Assembly: GCF_015461845.1 (NCBI RefSeq)
Contig: NZ_JACOPW010000010.1
Coordinates: forward strand, 124,001-188,000
Direction: 5' to 3'
Source: Pseudomonas mucoides
Lineage (GTDB): Bacteria; Pseudomonadota; Gammaproteobacteria; Pseudomonadales; Pseudomonadaceae
DNA length: 64,000 nucleotides
Below are positions 15,265 to 23,536 of the stretch, piece after piece. A program made the translations under genes and the position numbers. The notes beneath the pieces were generated by a model. The model was given only the letters and a program-made list of their open reading frames with translations. It had not been told where the DNA came from and made no database searches. The first letter of the stretch is position 1. Every line of letters begins with the position of its first letter.

Positions 15265-16012
15265 GCGCCCCCTCGCCCTGGTTGATCTCGACGACACCCT
15301 GTTCCAGACTGCTCGCAAAATGCCAGAAGGTTCTCAGCGGATTACTGCGACTCTCGATATCGAGGGTCAGCCCAATGGCTACATGAGTACGGTCCAACAC
15401 TCCCTCGCACAATGGCTCCTGTCCACGACCGACGTGGTCCCAGTTACAGCGCGCAGCGTTGAAGCATTCAGTCGTGTGAAACTGCCTTTTATGCACGGTG
15501 CCGTCTGCTCCCATGGCGGCGTGATCCTTGGTGCTGATGGAAAGCTTGACGAGGAATGGCAAGCACGCATGAGCGATGTTCTTGCTGACTATCAGGCTCG
15601 CTTGCCAGGCCTCAGTGAAGCAACCCTCGCCATTGGCAAGGAGCTTGGCATTTCCTTGCGCGGATGGGTTGTCGAGGAAGAAGGCCTGCGCCACTACGTA
15701 GTGACCAAGCACAACGAATCCAATGATGAAGTCCTGCAAACGGTTCTCGCTGAAGTTCAGGCCCGCGGTTTATTGGAAGGCATGCACATCCACGGAAATT
15801 CCAACAACCTCGCGTTCTTGCCGCTGGGCCTGTCGAAGGTAGTGGCTGTTCAAGAATTGTTGCGCCGTGATCGTGAGGCCAATGGTGAGCGTCCGGTGTT
15901 GGGCTTTGGGGACAGCATCACTGACCTCGGTTTCATGCAGGAGTGCCATATGTGGGCGACCCCAGCGCGTAGCCAATTGGCCAAGCTCGTTGGAGGGAAA
16001 GTCCATGACTAA
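15254..16012 (+). CDS. HAD-superfamily phosphohydrolase of the ter module
   Basis: ATG at 15254 overlaps the PRTase stop. 252 residues. Motif I is L-V-D-L-D-D-T-L-F (nucleophile Asp near residue 11) and motif IV is F-G-D-S-I-T-D-L-G-F-M near residue 220; a cap domain lies between. It likely removes a phosphate from a sugar- or nucleoside-phosphate intermediate. Its stop overlaps the next ATG by eight bases, a tightly coupled operon. Confidence 0.87.
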   Translation: MVNKRPLALVDLDDTLFQTARKMPEGSQRITATLDIEGQPNGYMSTVQHSLAQWLLSTTDVVPVTARSVEAFSRVKLPFMHGAVCSHGGVILGADGKLDEEWQARMSDVLADYQARLPGLSEATLAIGKELGISLRGWVVEEEGLRHYVVTKHNESNDEVLQTVLAEVQARGLLEGMHIHGNSNNLAFLPLGLSKVVAVQELLRRDREANGERPVLGFGDSITDLGFMQECHMWATPARSQLAKLVGGKVHD

Positions 16013-17099
16013 GGCCATTGCGGGTCTGGTTACCGTGGGGAGCGGCAGCTATGCAGCAGATGATGTTCAGTTCCTGCTGCAGGCCGTTCAGATGGAGACC
16101 ACTGATGTCTTGGAGAAGGAGCGTCTGATTCAGTCGAAGCAGAAGCACTACTCCGAAATGATCAGCCTTGAGAGTGCGCCGACTGACGTGCACAAAGCCC
16201 TCTACGAGCGCGCACTCGAACAAAACGGTACCCGCATGGCCATGGACGTTCAGTCCCTGGCGCTGGCGCTGAGCGAGGCATGCACGGGCCCGTCTATTGT
16301 TCTTGTGTCTTTCGTTCGTGCTGGCTTGCCGCTCGGCGTGTTATTGCGTCGGGCCCTGCTCGACATGGGTCGAGATGCGCACCACTACGGAATCAGCATT
16401 GTCCGAGATCGCGGGATCGACAAAGTCGCCCTCGAGGCCATCATTCAGGAACATGGTTCCGAGAACATCGTCTTCGTCGATGGCTGGACAGGGAAGGGCG
16501 CAATCTCTGGCGAGATTCAGCGCAGCCTCAATGGCGACTCGCGCTTCCCTGAGGAACCCCGGCTTGTAGTACTGGCAGATCCCTGCGGCCGGGCGTGGTT
16601 GTCCGCGTCGGCTGAAGACTGGGTTATCCCCTCCGGCATCCTTGGTGCGACGGTGTCTGGTCTGGTTTCGCGCTCCATATGGCCCGCAGATGGAGGCCTG
16701 CATGGTTGTGTGGTTTATGACCATCTGCGTGAGCACGATGTCACCCGCGAGTTCATCGAGCAGATCGAAGAGAAGCGAAAGGCGTTGGGGACGGCTCCTC
16801 AAGCCTCTCCATGGACCGATACCCAGCGTTTTGAACTGCAGGGTGCAGCTTCGCACGTAGTCAAGTCGCTGGCCTCCCAGTTCGGCATTACCAATCTCAA
16901 TCGAGTAAAGCCTGGTATTGCCGAAGCAACACGCGCGGTACTGCGTCGCGTACCTGATCACGTCTTGGTGCGCAGCCGTAGCGACAGTGATGTTCAGTTG
17001 CTCATGCACCTGACTGAGGGCGCTGGGGTCGCTGTGGAAGAAGTGGGTGCTGCATTAGGCCCTTACCGGGCGGTAACCATCATTCGGAGTGTGAGCTGA
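16005..17099 (+). CDS. StiP/PRTase-like protein with C-terminal PELOTA domain
   Basis: 364 residues. The ATG at 16005 (after GGAGGGAAAGTCC) is chosen; the open frame further upstream lies inside the HAD gene. The N-terminal domain matches the ter-linked family called StiP or PRTase_1: S-F-V-R-A-G-L-P-L-G-V-L-L-R-R, H-Y-G-I-S-I-V-R-D-R-G-I-D and I-V-F-V-D-G-W-T-G-K-G-A-I, the last resembling a PRPP loop. The C-terminal ~90 residues fit the PELOTA RNA-binding-like domain that accompanies it. Described variously as a cysteine protease or a phosphoribosyltransferase; context favours the enzyme of nucleoside-like synthesis. Confidence 0.82.
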   Translation: MTKAIAGLVTVGSGSYAADDVQFLLQAVQMETTDVLEKERLIQSKQKHYSEMISLESAPTDVHKALYERALEQNGTRMAMDVQSLALALSEACTGPSIVLVSFVRAGLPLGVLLRRALLDMGRDAHHYGISIVRDRGIDKVALEAIIQEHGSENIVFVDGWTGKGAISGEIQRSLNGDSRFPEEPRLVVLADPCGRAWLSASAEDWVIPSGILGATVSGLVSRSIWPADGGLHGCVVYDHLREHDVTREFIEQIEEKRKALGTAPQASPWTDTQRFELQGAASHVVKSLASQFGITNLNRVKPGIAEATRAVLRRVPDHVLVRSRSDSDVQLLMHLTEGAGVAVEEVGAALGPYRAVTIIRSVS

Positions 17100-18049
17100 T
17101 GAAAGTCCTTTCTCCTTATGCCCTGGGGGCAACGCTCTACATGCCGGCCACACGTCCGGATCTGCTGGATGTGGTTTTCCGCACAAAACTGCCAGAACTG
17201 CGTTCTTTGGTCGTGTGCCTTGAGGATGCGGTCGCGGAGATTGACGTCGACACGGCTTTGAGAAATCTGCATGGACTGCTTACCGCAATCAACGAGCGCG
17301 GTGGGCGTCCGTCCGATGGTCCACTGCTGTTTGTTCGTCCCCGAGACTCGGTGATGGCTGCTGTGCTGAATGATTGGTCGTTGATGGCCCACGTTGATGG
17401 GTTCGTTGTGCCGAAATTGACCCTGCGCAACCTCGGGGAATGGGAACACGCCGTTACAAACCCGGCGCTGTACCTTATGCCGACGCTGGAAACCACAGAC
17501 GTGTTCAACCCTGGTGCAATGGTCGAGTTGGGCCAGGCGCTGAAGGCGAACCTAAATCAGCGGATTATCGCCCTACGTATCGGTGGGAACGACCTGATGG
17601 GAAGTCTTGGACTTCGTCGGAATCCTGCAACAACGCTCTATAGCACCCCAATGGGCTACGTGATCCCAATGTTGGCAGGCGTCATGGGGTCCCAAGGTTT
17701 CGCACTGACGGCACCAGTGTTCGAGCAACTCGCGACACCGCATTTGCTGATGGAGGAGCTTGAACTCGACATCGCCCATGGCTTGGTAGGGAAGACGGCG
17801 ATTCATCCATCGCAGATCAGCACGATCCAGGACACGTTGCGCGTAAGCCTCGAAGACCTCAACTGCGCGAAGATGATTGTCAGTGACGCTGCTCCGGCAG
17901 TGTTCAAGCACAACGATGCCATGTGCGAACCTGCGACCCATTACAAGTGGGCGGTCAACATCCTTGAACGAGCGAAGTGGCACGGGGTTCGGCAAGCAGA
18001 TGTAGGACCCATTGAGGCCCCTATCCGTTTGGCCGAGGCCGTGGGATGA
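17099..18049 (+). CDS. CitE/HpcH-like C-C bond lyase (TIM barrel) of the ter module
   Basis: 316 residues; its ATG overlaps the previous TGA. V-V-C-L-E-D-A-V-A-E at about residue 39 is the conserved metal/CoA-site motif of citrate lyase beta and malyl-CoA lyases, and G-K-T-A-I-H-P-S-Q-I near residue 235 is the other family signature. R-I-G-G-N-D-L-M-G-S lies between. It should cleave or form a C-C bond next to a carboxylate. The ter-linked subfamily is known from comparative genomics, its substrate is not. Confidence 0.87.
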   Translation: MKVLSPYALGATLYMPATRPDLLDVVFRTKLPELRSLVVCLEDAVAEIDVDTALRNLHGLLTAINERGGRPSDGPLLFVRPRDSVMAAVLNDWSLMAHVDGFVVPKLTLRNLGEWEHAVTNPALYLMPTLETTDVFNPGAMVELGQALKANLNQRIIALRIGGNDLMGSLGLRRNPATTLYSTPMGYVIPMLAGVMGSQGFALTAPVFEQLATPHLLMEELELDIAHGLVGKTAIHPSQISTIQDTLRVSLEDLNCAKMIVSDAAPAVFKHNDAMCEPATHYKWAVNILERAKWHGVRQADVGPIEAPIRLAEAVG

Positions 18050-18804
18050 CAATGGAATATGACGATGCTGGCGGGCAAAGGCGTCATGTGATGTCGGTTT
18101 TTGACTTCGACGGCACGCTGACCCGGCACGATAGCTTCGTTCCATTCCTGAAGTTTGCCTTTGGAACCCGGGAATTCAATCGACGTATTTTGCGGCTTGC
18201 CCTGCCAAGCGTTCGATACCTGGCTCGGCGTTTGAATCGTGATGAGTTGAAAGCACAGCTGATCAGCACGTTTCTCACAGGCGTAGAAACGAAATGGATG
18301 CAGGAGCAGGCCGTGAAATTCTGCGGGTTGTTTTGGGGACAGCTCATGCGCCCTTCAGGTTTAAAATCTGTCGCCGCCGAAGTAGAGGCGGGAGCAGTAG
18401 TTACTCTCTGCTCCGCGTCCCCAGCGTTGGTTCTCAAGCCGTTTGCGGATCGACTTGGCATCAAGTTGATCGGCACCGAGCTTGAGGTAGTAGACGGTCT
18501 GTTGACCGGGCGCATGACTGGCAACAACTGCAGATGCGAGAACAAAGTACTCAGGCTTGAGGCTGTGTACGGGCCACTGGACCTGTTCCGGGTTAAAGCA
18601 TGGGGTGATACCCGCGGCGATTTCGAATTGTTGGCTGCGGCCCAAGAAGCACACTGGCGACACTTTCATCCCGCATGGCGTCGTCTAGGCCTGCGGGCAA
18701 ATAGAAGCGGGAATTCGGGTGTGCGCAATGTCGCGCAAGCCAACCTGCAAGTGACGATCAACCCTGATCGACACGCGAACACTGATGACCAACAAGGAGC
18801 GTAA
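18046..18804 (+). CDS. HAD-IB (SerB-like) phosphatase
   Basis: 252 residues; ATGA overlap with the lyase. Motif I is V-F-D-F-D-G-T-L-T-R-H-D-S at about 18-30, the SerB-like HAD-IB signature; motif II C-S-A-S-P at about 123; motif IV A-W-G-D-T-R-G-D-F-E-L-L near 186, where the usual second Asp spacing is slightly altered. The C-terminal ~50 residues are basic and disordered. A second phosphatase in the same operon suggests two dephosphorylation steps or a proofreading role. It ends two bases before terZ. Confidence 0.85.
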   Translation: MTMEYDDAGGQRRHVMSVFDFDGTLTRHDSFVPFLKFAFGTREFNRRILRLALPSVRYLARRLNRDELKAQLISTFLTGVETKWMQEQAVKFCGLFWGQLMRPSGLKSVAAEVEAGAVVTLCSASPALVLKPFADRLGIKLIGTELEVVDGLLTGRMTGNNCRCENKVLRLEAVYGPLDLFRVKAWGDTRGDFELLAAAQEAHWRHFHPAWRRLGLRANRSGNSGVRNVAQANLQVTINPDRHANTDDQQGA

Positions 18805-18806
18805 CC

Positions 18807-19394
18807 ATGGCACTAACCCTGCAAAAACAGCAATCCATCTCCCTGGCTAAAACGGCCGGTAGTTCGCTGACCAGCATCAGCCTTGGTTTGGGTTGGGACC
18901 CAGTCAAGGCGGGCGGTTTCCTCGGCAAGATGTTTGGTGGCGGTGCCGAGATCGACCTCGACGCTTCCTGCATTTTGCTGAACAGCGATTACCAAAAAAT
19001 CGACCTGGTATGGTTTCGCCAACTGAAGTCTCAGGACGGTTCGATCAAACATTCCGGTGACAATCGTACCGGCGAAGGCGATGGTGATGACGAGACCATT
19101 AATGTCGACCTGCAGCGCTTGCCTGCCTCCGTCAAGTATCTGATTTTTACGGTAAACTCATTTACGGGACAGACTTTTGAGAAAGTCGAAAAGGCCTATT
19201 GCCGTATTGTGAATGGCAGCAACAACAATGAGCTAGCTCGCTTCAACCTATCGGAAAAAGGTGGGCACACCGGAATCGTCATGGCGAGCCTGACCCGCGA
19301 GAATGGCGATTGGGAATTCAAGGCAATCGGTACGACGACGAATGGCCGAACTGCCGACGACCTAATCACTCTGGCCGTTCAGGCGCTGCGCTAA
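18807..19394 (+). CDS. terZ: TerZ, Ca-binding TerD-family protein
   Basis: 195 residues, preceded by AAGGAG. TerD-fold hallmarks are present: L-G-L-G-W-D-P-V-K, I-D-L-D-A-S-C-I-L-L and S-G-D-N-R-T-G-E-G-D-G-D-D-E, the acidic loops that bind two Ca ions in the solved structures. The insertion G-G-F-L-G-K-M-F-G-G-G and V-W-F-R-Q-L-K-S, together with F-T-V-N-S-F-x-G-Q-x-F, are the features that separate TerZ from TerD/TerE. Cytoplasmic; probably assembles with the other TerD paralogues near the TerC membrane complex. TAATG overlap with terA. Confidence 0.9.
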   Translation: MALTLQKQQSISLAKTAGSSLTSISLGLGWDPVKAGGFLGKMFGGGAEIDLDASCILLNSDYQKIDLVWFRQLKSQDGSIKHSGDNRTGEGDGDDETINVDLQRLPASVKYLIFTVNSFTGQTFEKVEKAYCRIVNGSNNNELARFNLSEKGGHTGIVMASLTRENGDWEFKAIGTTTNGRTADDLITLAVQALR

Positions 19395-20563
19395 TGGCTA
19401 ATCTCGTCCCTGGGGGTAATGCGCCGGTTGCCAGCGGCCAGCTTCGCGTTGATATCAATTACTCGCCAATCCCGGGGGCCGACATTGACGTCTCTGCCTT
19501 CGCACTGGGCGACTCGGCCAAAGTCCGAGGCGATGGTGACATGTGTTTCTATGGCCAGCCTCAAATTCTGGGTGGCGCTGTTCAGCTGACCGAGTCCTCG
19601 GCCGGGCGCGCAGTCTTCTCCCTCGATACGAGTCGACTTGAGTCTTCAGTTGAGAAAGTGGCCCTTACCGCCACTATCTACGAAAACAAGGCAAGCTTTG
19701 AGCGTGTGTCACAACTTTCGGTTGTTGTGACAGGAGGAATCGAAGCTCAAATCCCTACTGGCGGCATGAAGGAAACAGCACTCATCCTCGGCGAATTTTA
19801 TCGCCGAAATGGTGACTGGAAATTCCGCTGTGTGGCCCAGGGCTTCAATGGCGGACTTGAGCCGTTGGCCAAGCACTTCGGTGTAGATGTCGCCGCACCA
19901 GCGCCGGCCCCAGCGGCAGTGGTACAAACGCCGCCGCCTGCTCCGGCCGCGCCCCCTAAATCTACGATTAGCCTGAACAAGGTCACCCTCGATAAAACAC
20001 GATCGTCTATCAGTCTTGAAAAGACGGCAGCCGGTTTCGGCGAAATCAAGGTGAACTTGAACTGGAACAAAGGCAGCTCGGGCGGCTTCTTTAAGCGAAG
20101 CCAATCCGTCGACTTGGACGTTGGTTGCCTGTACGAGCTGCAAGACGGCGAGAAGGGGGTTGTTCAAGCCCTCGGAAGATCGTTCGGCAGCCTCACCCAG
20201 GAACCTTTCATCCAATTGATGGGTGATGACCGTACGGGCTCTGTCGCTGGTGGTGAGTGGCTGCACATCAACGGGGCGAAGTGGAGTGACATCCGCCGGA
20301 TCTTGGTATTCGCCTTCATCTATGAAGGTGCTCCGAACTGGAAAGAAACCGATGGTGTTGTGACGATTTTCATCCCTGGCCAACCCGAAATTGAGGTCCG
20401 TCTCAATGAAGAGGGTGGTCGTGACGCAATGTGTGCCATTGCGATGCTTGAAAATGTGAACGGCGCCGTTAAGGTCTCTCGGCGTGTGGACTTCCATCGA
20501 GGTCACGCAGTAATGGACAAAGCTTACGGCTGGGGCATGAACTGGCGCGCAGGCTCCAAATAG
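19394..20563 (+). CDS. terA: TerA, double TerD-domain protein
   Basis: 389 residues from the ATG that overlaps the terZ stop; the longer frame from 19310 lies inside terZ. The first TerD-like domain (1-170) ends in L-I-L-G-E-F-Y-R-R-N-G-D-W-K-F-R. A Pro/Ala linker of about 25 residues follows. The second domain (about 200-389) starts I-S-L-E-K-T-A and keeps D-L-D-V-G-C-L-Y and M-G-D-D-R-T-G, with partly degenerate acidic loops, as usual for TerA. Likely a scaffold subunit of the Ter complex. Confidence 0.88.
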   Translation: MANLVPGGNAPVASGQLRVDINYSPIPGADIDVSAFALGDSAKVRGDGDMCFYGQPQILGGAVQLTESSAGRAVFSLDTSRLESSVEKVALTATIYENKASFERVSQLSVVVTGGIEAQIPTGGMKETALILGEFYRRNGDWKFRCVAQGFNGGLEPLAKHFGVDVAAPAPAPAAVVQTPPPAPAAPPKSTISLNKVTLDKTRSSISLEKTAAGFGEIKVNLNWNKGSSGGFFKRSQSVDLDVGCLYELQDGEKGVVQALGRSFGSLTQEPFIQLMGDDRTGSVAGGEWLHINGAKWSDIRRILVFAFIYEGAPNWKETDGVVTIFIPGQPEIEVRLNEEGGRDAMCAIAMLENVNGAVKVSRRVDFHRGHAVMDKAYGWGMNWRAGSK

Positions 20564-20608
20564 AAAATCTGGCGGGGTCTGCCGACCCCGCCCTTGAGGG
20601 AACACAAC

Positions 20609-21058
20609 ATGTTTGCATGGCTTAAACAAAACGCTGTTGCAGCGCGTGAAGCACTGACTACTGAAGTTTCAAAGTTCAAGAACCAGAAGTTTCTTGATGC
20701 GATGACTGCGAATTGCGCGCTCATCTCGGCTGCGTCAGGTGGTATCTCTTCTGAAGAAAAACAGAAGATGACCGGTTTCATTCAAAACTCGCCTGAGTTG
20801 AAAGTGTTCGACATGGGCGACGTAATCAAGGCGTTCAACGCACACTGCGAAAAGTTTGAGTTCGACTTTCAACTCGGCCAAGCCGAAGCACTGAAGGTCA
20901 TCGGCAAGATCAAGAACGATGCCGGCGCGTCCCGACTCCTGGTGCGCGTGGGCTGTGCCATCGGTGCGTCGGACGGCGACTTTGACGCCCAAGAAAAAGC
21001 GGCCTGCCGTTTGGTCTGCCTTGAGCTGGGCCTTAACCCAGCTGATTTTGAACTCTAA
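20609..21058 (+). CDS. terB: TerB, helical metal-sensing protein
   Basis: 149 residues. ATG 20609 follows TTGAGGGAAC; the longer start at 20594 is unlikely. All-helical, with paired acidic segments S-S-E-E-K-Q-K-M and G-A-S-D-G-D-F-D-A-Q-E-K-A, matching the TerB/TerB-like fold in which such acidic turns bind metal. Usual length for TerB (~150). Known to contact TerC and TerD-type proteins at the inner membrane. Eleven bases separate it from terC. Confidence 0.92.
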   Translation: MFAWLKQNAVAAREALTTEVSKFKNQKFLDAMTANCALISAASGGISSEEKQKMTGFIQNSPELKVFDMGDVIKAFNAHCEKFEFDFQLGQAEALKVIGKIKNDAGASRLLVRVGCAIGASDGDFDAQEKAACRLVCLELGLNPADFEL

Positions 21059-21069
21059 GGAGCGTTACT

Positions 21070-22104
21070 TTGGACACTCAAATCGGTTTCCCTCCGCTGA
21101 CCATGGCGGTATTCGTCGGGATCGCGCTCGGCGCGCTTCTCCTCGACATGGTTACTCACCGCGGTGACAAGCCAATTTCCCTGGCTAAGGCTTCGATTTG
21201 GTCGATCTTCTGGATCGCTATCTCGTTAGCGTTCGCCGGCTTCTTATACGTACAGCACGGCCCTGAAGTCGCCAGCCTGTTTGTAACTGGCTACGCCCTG
21301 GAAAAAGTTCTGAGCGTCGACAACCTGTTCGTGTTCATGGCGATTTTCGCATGGTTCAAAGTGCCAGATGGCATGCGTCACCGAGTCCTGTATTGGGGCA
21401 TTATCGGCGCCATTGTGTTCCGCGGCATCTTCGTTGCCATTGGTACCGGCCTGTTGGCTTTCGGTCCGTGGGTCGAAATCGTCTTCGCAGTGATCGTGGC
21501 TTGGACCGCAGTTATGATGCTGCGCGCCGGCGGTGATGATGAAGAGGAAGAGGACTACTCCAAGCATATGGCTTACCGCTTCGCCCAGAAGTTGTTCCCT
21601 GTGTGGCCGAAACTCCATGGCCATAATTTCTTCGTCAGCCGTAAGCAGCTGGAGGTGGAACTCCAGAAGCCTGAGAACAAAGGCATGACTCTGGCAGCAA
21701 AAGGAACGATTTTTGCGACCCCGCTGTTCCTTTGCCTTGTAGTGGCCGAAGTGTCTGACGTGTTGTTCGCGTTCGACTCTGTGCCGGCGGTGATCGCGGT
21801 TAGCCGTGAGCCCCTGATCGTCTACTCTGCCATGCTGTTTGCGATCCTGGGTCTGCGTACCATGTACTTCGTGCTCGAAGCGCTGAAACGCTACCTGGTC
21901 CACCTGGAAAAATCTGTAGTCGCGCTGCTGTTCTTCATCGCCATTAAACTCGGCCTGAACGCAACCGACCACATGTTCCACCATGGCTACACAATCGATG
22001 CAAACACCAGCCTGCTGATCGTTATGGTTGTACTGGCGATTGGTGTGGTTGCAAGCCTTGTCTTCCCAGGCAAGGAAGAAGCTCAACCTGAAACCGCTGA
22101 GTAA
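21070..22104 (+). CDS. terC: TerC, integral membrane protein of the Ter complex
   Basis: 344 residues; TTG start with AAGGAG at the right distance. About nine hydrophobic helices, with the family signature L-E-K-V-L-S-V-D-N-L-F-V-F near residue 78 and V-V-A-E-V-S-D-V-L-F-A-F-D-S near 230, whose buried acids are thought to handle a metal ion. A charged loop E-E-E-E-D-Y-S-K separates the two halves. It anchors TerB and TerD proteins on the cytoplasmic face and is linked to Mn homeostasis in relatives. Confidence 0.93.
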   Translation: MDTQIGFPPLTMAVFVGIALGALLLDMVTHRGDKPISLAKASIWSIFWIAISLAFAGFLYVQHGPEVASLFVTGYALEKVLSVDNLFVFMAIFAWFKVPDGMRHRVLYWGIIGAIVFRGIFVAIGTGLLAFGPWVEIVFAVIVAWTAVMMLRAGGDDEEEEDYSKHMAYRFAQKLFPVWPKLHGHNFFVSRKQLEVELQKPENKGMTLAAKGTIFATPLFLCLVVAEVSDVLFAFDSVPAVIAVSREPLIVYSAMLFAILGLRTMYFVLEALKRYLVHLEKSVVALLFFIAIKLGLNATDHMFHHGYTIDANTSLLIVMVVLAIGVVASLVFPGKEEAQPETAE

Positions 22105-22131
22105 CAGCCCATACCACAAGGAGTAATACCC

Positions 22132-22707
22132 ATGGCGTTGACCCTACAGAAAGGTGGCAATCTTTCGTTGACCAAAACCGACCCGAGCCTGACCAAAATC
22201 TTGGTAGGCCTGGGCTGGGACCCGCGTGCTACTGATGGTGCTGAGTTCGACCTGGACGCCAGTGCGCTATTGCTGGCAGCAAATGGCAAAGTACGCGGCG
22301 AAGCCGACTTCATTTTCTACAACCAGCTGAAAAGCGTTGACGGTTCGGTTGAGCACACTGGCGATAACCGCACCGGTGCGGGCGATGGCGACGACGAAGT
22401 AATCAAGGTTGACCTGAGCCGCATCCCGGCCGACGTGGACAAAGTCGTCTTCATCGTTACCATTCACGATGCTGAAGTACGTAAGCAAAGCTTCGGTCAG
22501 GTCGGCGGTTCCTTCATTCGTATCGTTAACGATACGACCAGCGCGGAAGTCGTTCGTTACGACCTGGCAGAAGACGCTTCGACCGAAACTGCGATGGTGT
22601 TTGCTGAGCTGTACCGCAACGGTGGCGAGTGGAAATTCCGCGCTGTTGGCCAGGGCTATGCCGGTGGCTTGAAAGCTCTTGCCAATAACTACGGCATGAA
22701 CTTCTAG
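22132..22707 (+). CDS. terD: TerD, Ca-binding stress protein
   Basis: 191 residues; AAGGAG upstream. Near-canonical TerD: G-L-G-W-D-P-R, F-D-L-D-A-S-A-L-L-L-A-A-N-G-K-V-R, T-G-D-N-R-T-G-A-G-D-G-D-D-E, I-H-D-A-E-V-R-K-Q-S-F-G-Q-V, E-L-Y-R-N-G-G-E-W-K-F-R. All acidic Ca ligands are present. Best match of the set to the enterobacterial terD product. Confidence 0.92.
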   Translation: MALTLQKGGNLSLTKTDPSLTKILVGLGWDPRATDGAEFDLDASALLLAANGKVRGEADFIFYNQLKSVDGSVEHTGDNRTGAGDGDDEVIKVDLSRIPADVDKVVFIVTIHDAEVRKQSFGQVGGSFIRIVNDTTSAEVVRYDLAEDASTETAMVFAELYRNGGEWKFRAVGQGYAGGLKALANNYGMNF

Positions 22708-22791
22708 CGCGTAGGTCGTTGATTTAATTAAATATTTTTCCTGATTGGCCTTGTATTAAAGGCCTTTCAACCTCACTAAAAGGAATCAAAA

Positions 22792-23370
22792 ATGGCCGTA
22801 TCTTTGCAGAAAGGTGGGAACGTAAGTTTGTCTAAAGAGGCTCCAGGCCTGACCGAAGTCACTGTAGGTCTGGGTTGGGACGCACGAGTTACCGACGGCT
22901 CGAAATTCGACCTCGACGCGTCGATCTTCATCCTGGGTGAAAGCGGCCAAGTCCTCGACGACGCCAGCTTCATTTTCTACAACAACAAAAAATCGGCTGA
23001 CGGTTCGGTTGAACACCTGGGCGACAACCAGTCCGGCGAAGGCGCCGGTGATGACGAGCAAGCCAACGTCAAGTTGACCGGTCTGGCTGCCGCTGTGAAG
23101 AAACTGGTATTCGCCGTGACCATTCACGACGCTGAAGCACGCAAGCAGAGCTTCGGCCAAGTTGCCAACGCTTACATCCGTGTGGTGAACAAGGCTGACG
23201 GCAAAGAACTGGCGCGCTACGACCTGAGCGAAGACGCTTCGACCGAAACCGCCATGATCTTCGGCGAGCTGTACCGCAATGGCGACGAGTTCAAGTTCAA
23301 GGCGATCGGCCAAGGTTTTGCGGGCGGCCTGGCCCCTCTGGCTAAATCGATGGGCGTGAACATCGGCTAA
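22792..23370 (+). CDS. terE: TerE, Ca-binding stress protein
   Basis: 192 residues; AAAGGAA upstream of the ATG. TerE-like features: F-D-L-D-A-S-I-F-I-L-G-E-S-G-Q-V, I-F-Y-N-N-K-K-S-A-D-G-S-V-E-H-L-G-D-N, A-R-K-Q-S-F-G-Q-V-A-N-A-Y, A-G-G-L-A-P-L-A. It is a close paralogue of terD. The 84 bases before it are A/T-rich and may hold an extra promoter. A strong terminator follows at once, so this is the end of the main ter operon. Confidence 0.92.
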   Translation: MAVSLQKGGNVSLSKEAPGLTEVTVGLGWDARVTDGSKFDLDASIFILGESGQVLDDASFIFYNNKKSADGSVEHLGDNQSGEGAGDDEQANVKLTGLAAAVKKLVFAVTIHDAEARKQSFGQVANAYIRVVNKADGKELARYDLSEDASTETAMIFGELYRNGDEFKFKAIGQGFAGGLAPLAKSMGVNIG

Positions 23371-23385
23371 GCCGGAAGGCTTGAG

Positions 23386-23413
23386 AAAGCCCCCGCGAAC
23401 CGGGGGCTTTTTC
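23386..23413 (+). terminator. rho-independent terminator after terE
   Basis: A 10-bp perfect stem (AAAGCCCCCG / CGGGGGCTTT) with loop CGAAC, followed by a T-rich tract, 16 bases past the terE stop. Confidence 0.9.
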
Positions 23414-23536
23414 TTGCCTACAGAATGACCTCGGAATGGGTCATGTGGGCGGCGGTTTGATCTCTTCAACATTAGGAACGACTGCTGGCGATCTCCACGG
23501 CAGTCCACCGGTTCTCGGGTTTAAAAGGATATTTGG

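Noticed and set aside
21244..22119. 291-codon minus-strand frame opposite terC
   Set aside because: His/Gln/Glu-rich shadow of a strongly conserved membrane protein gene.
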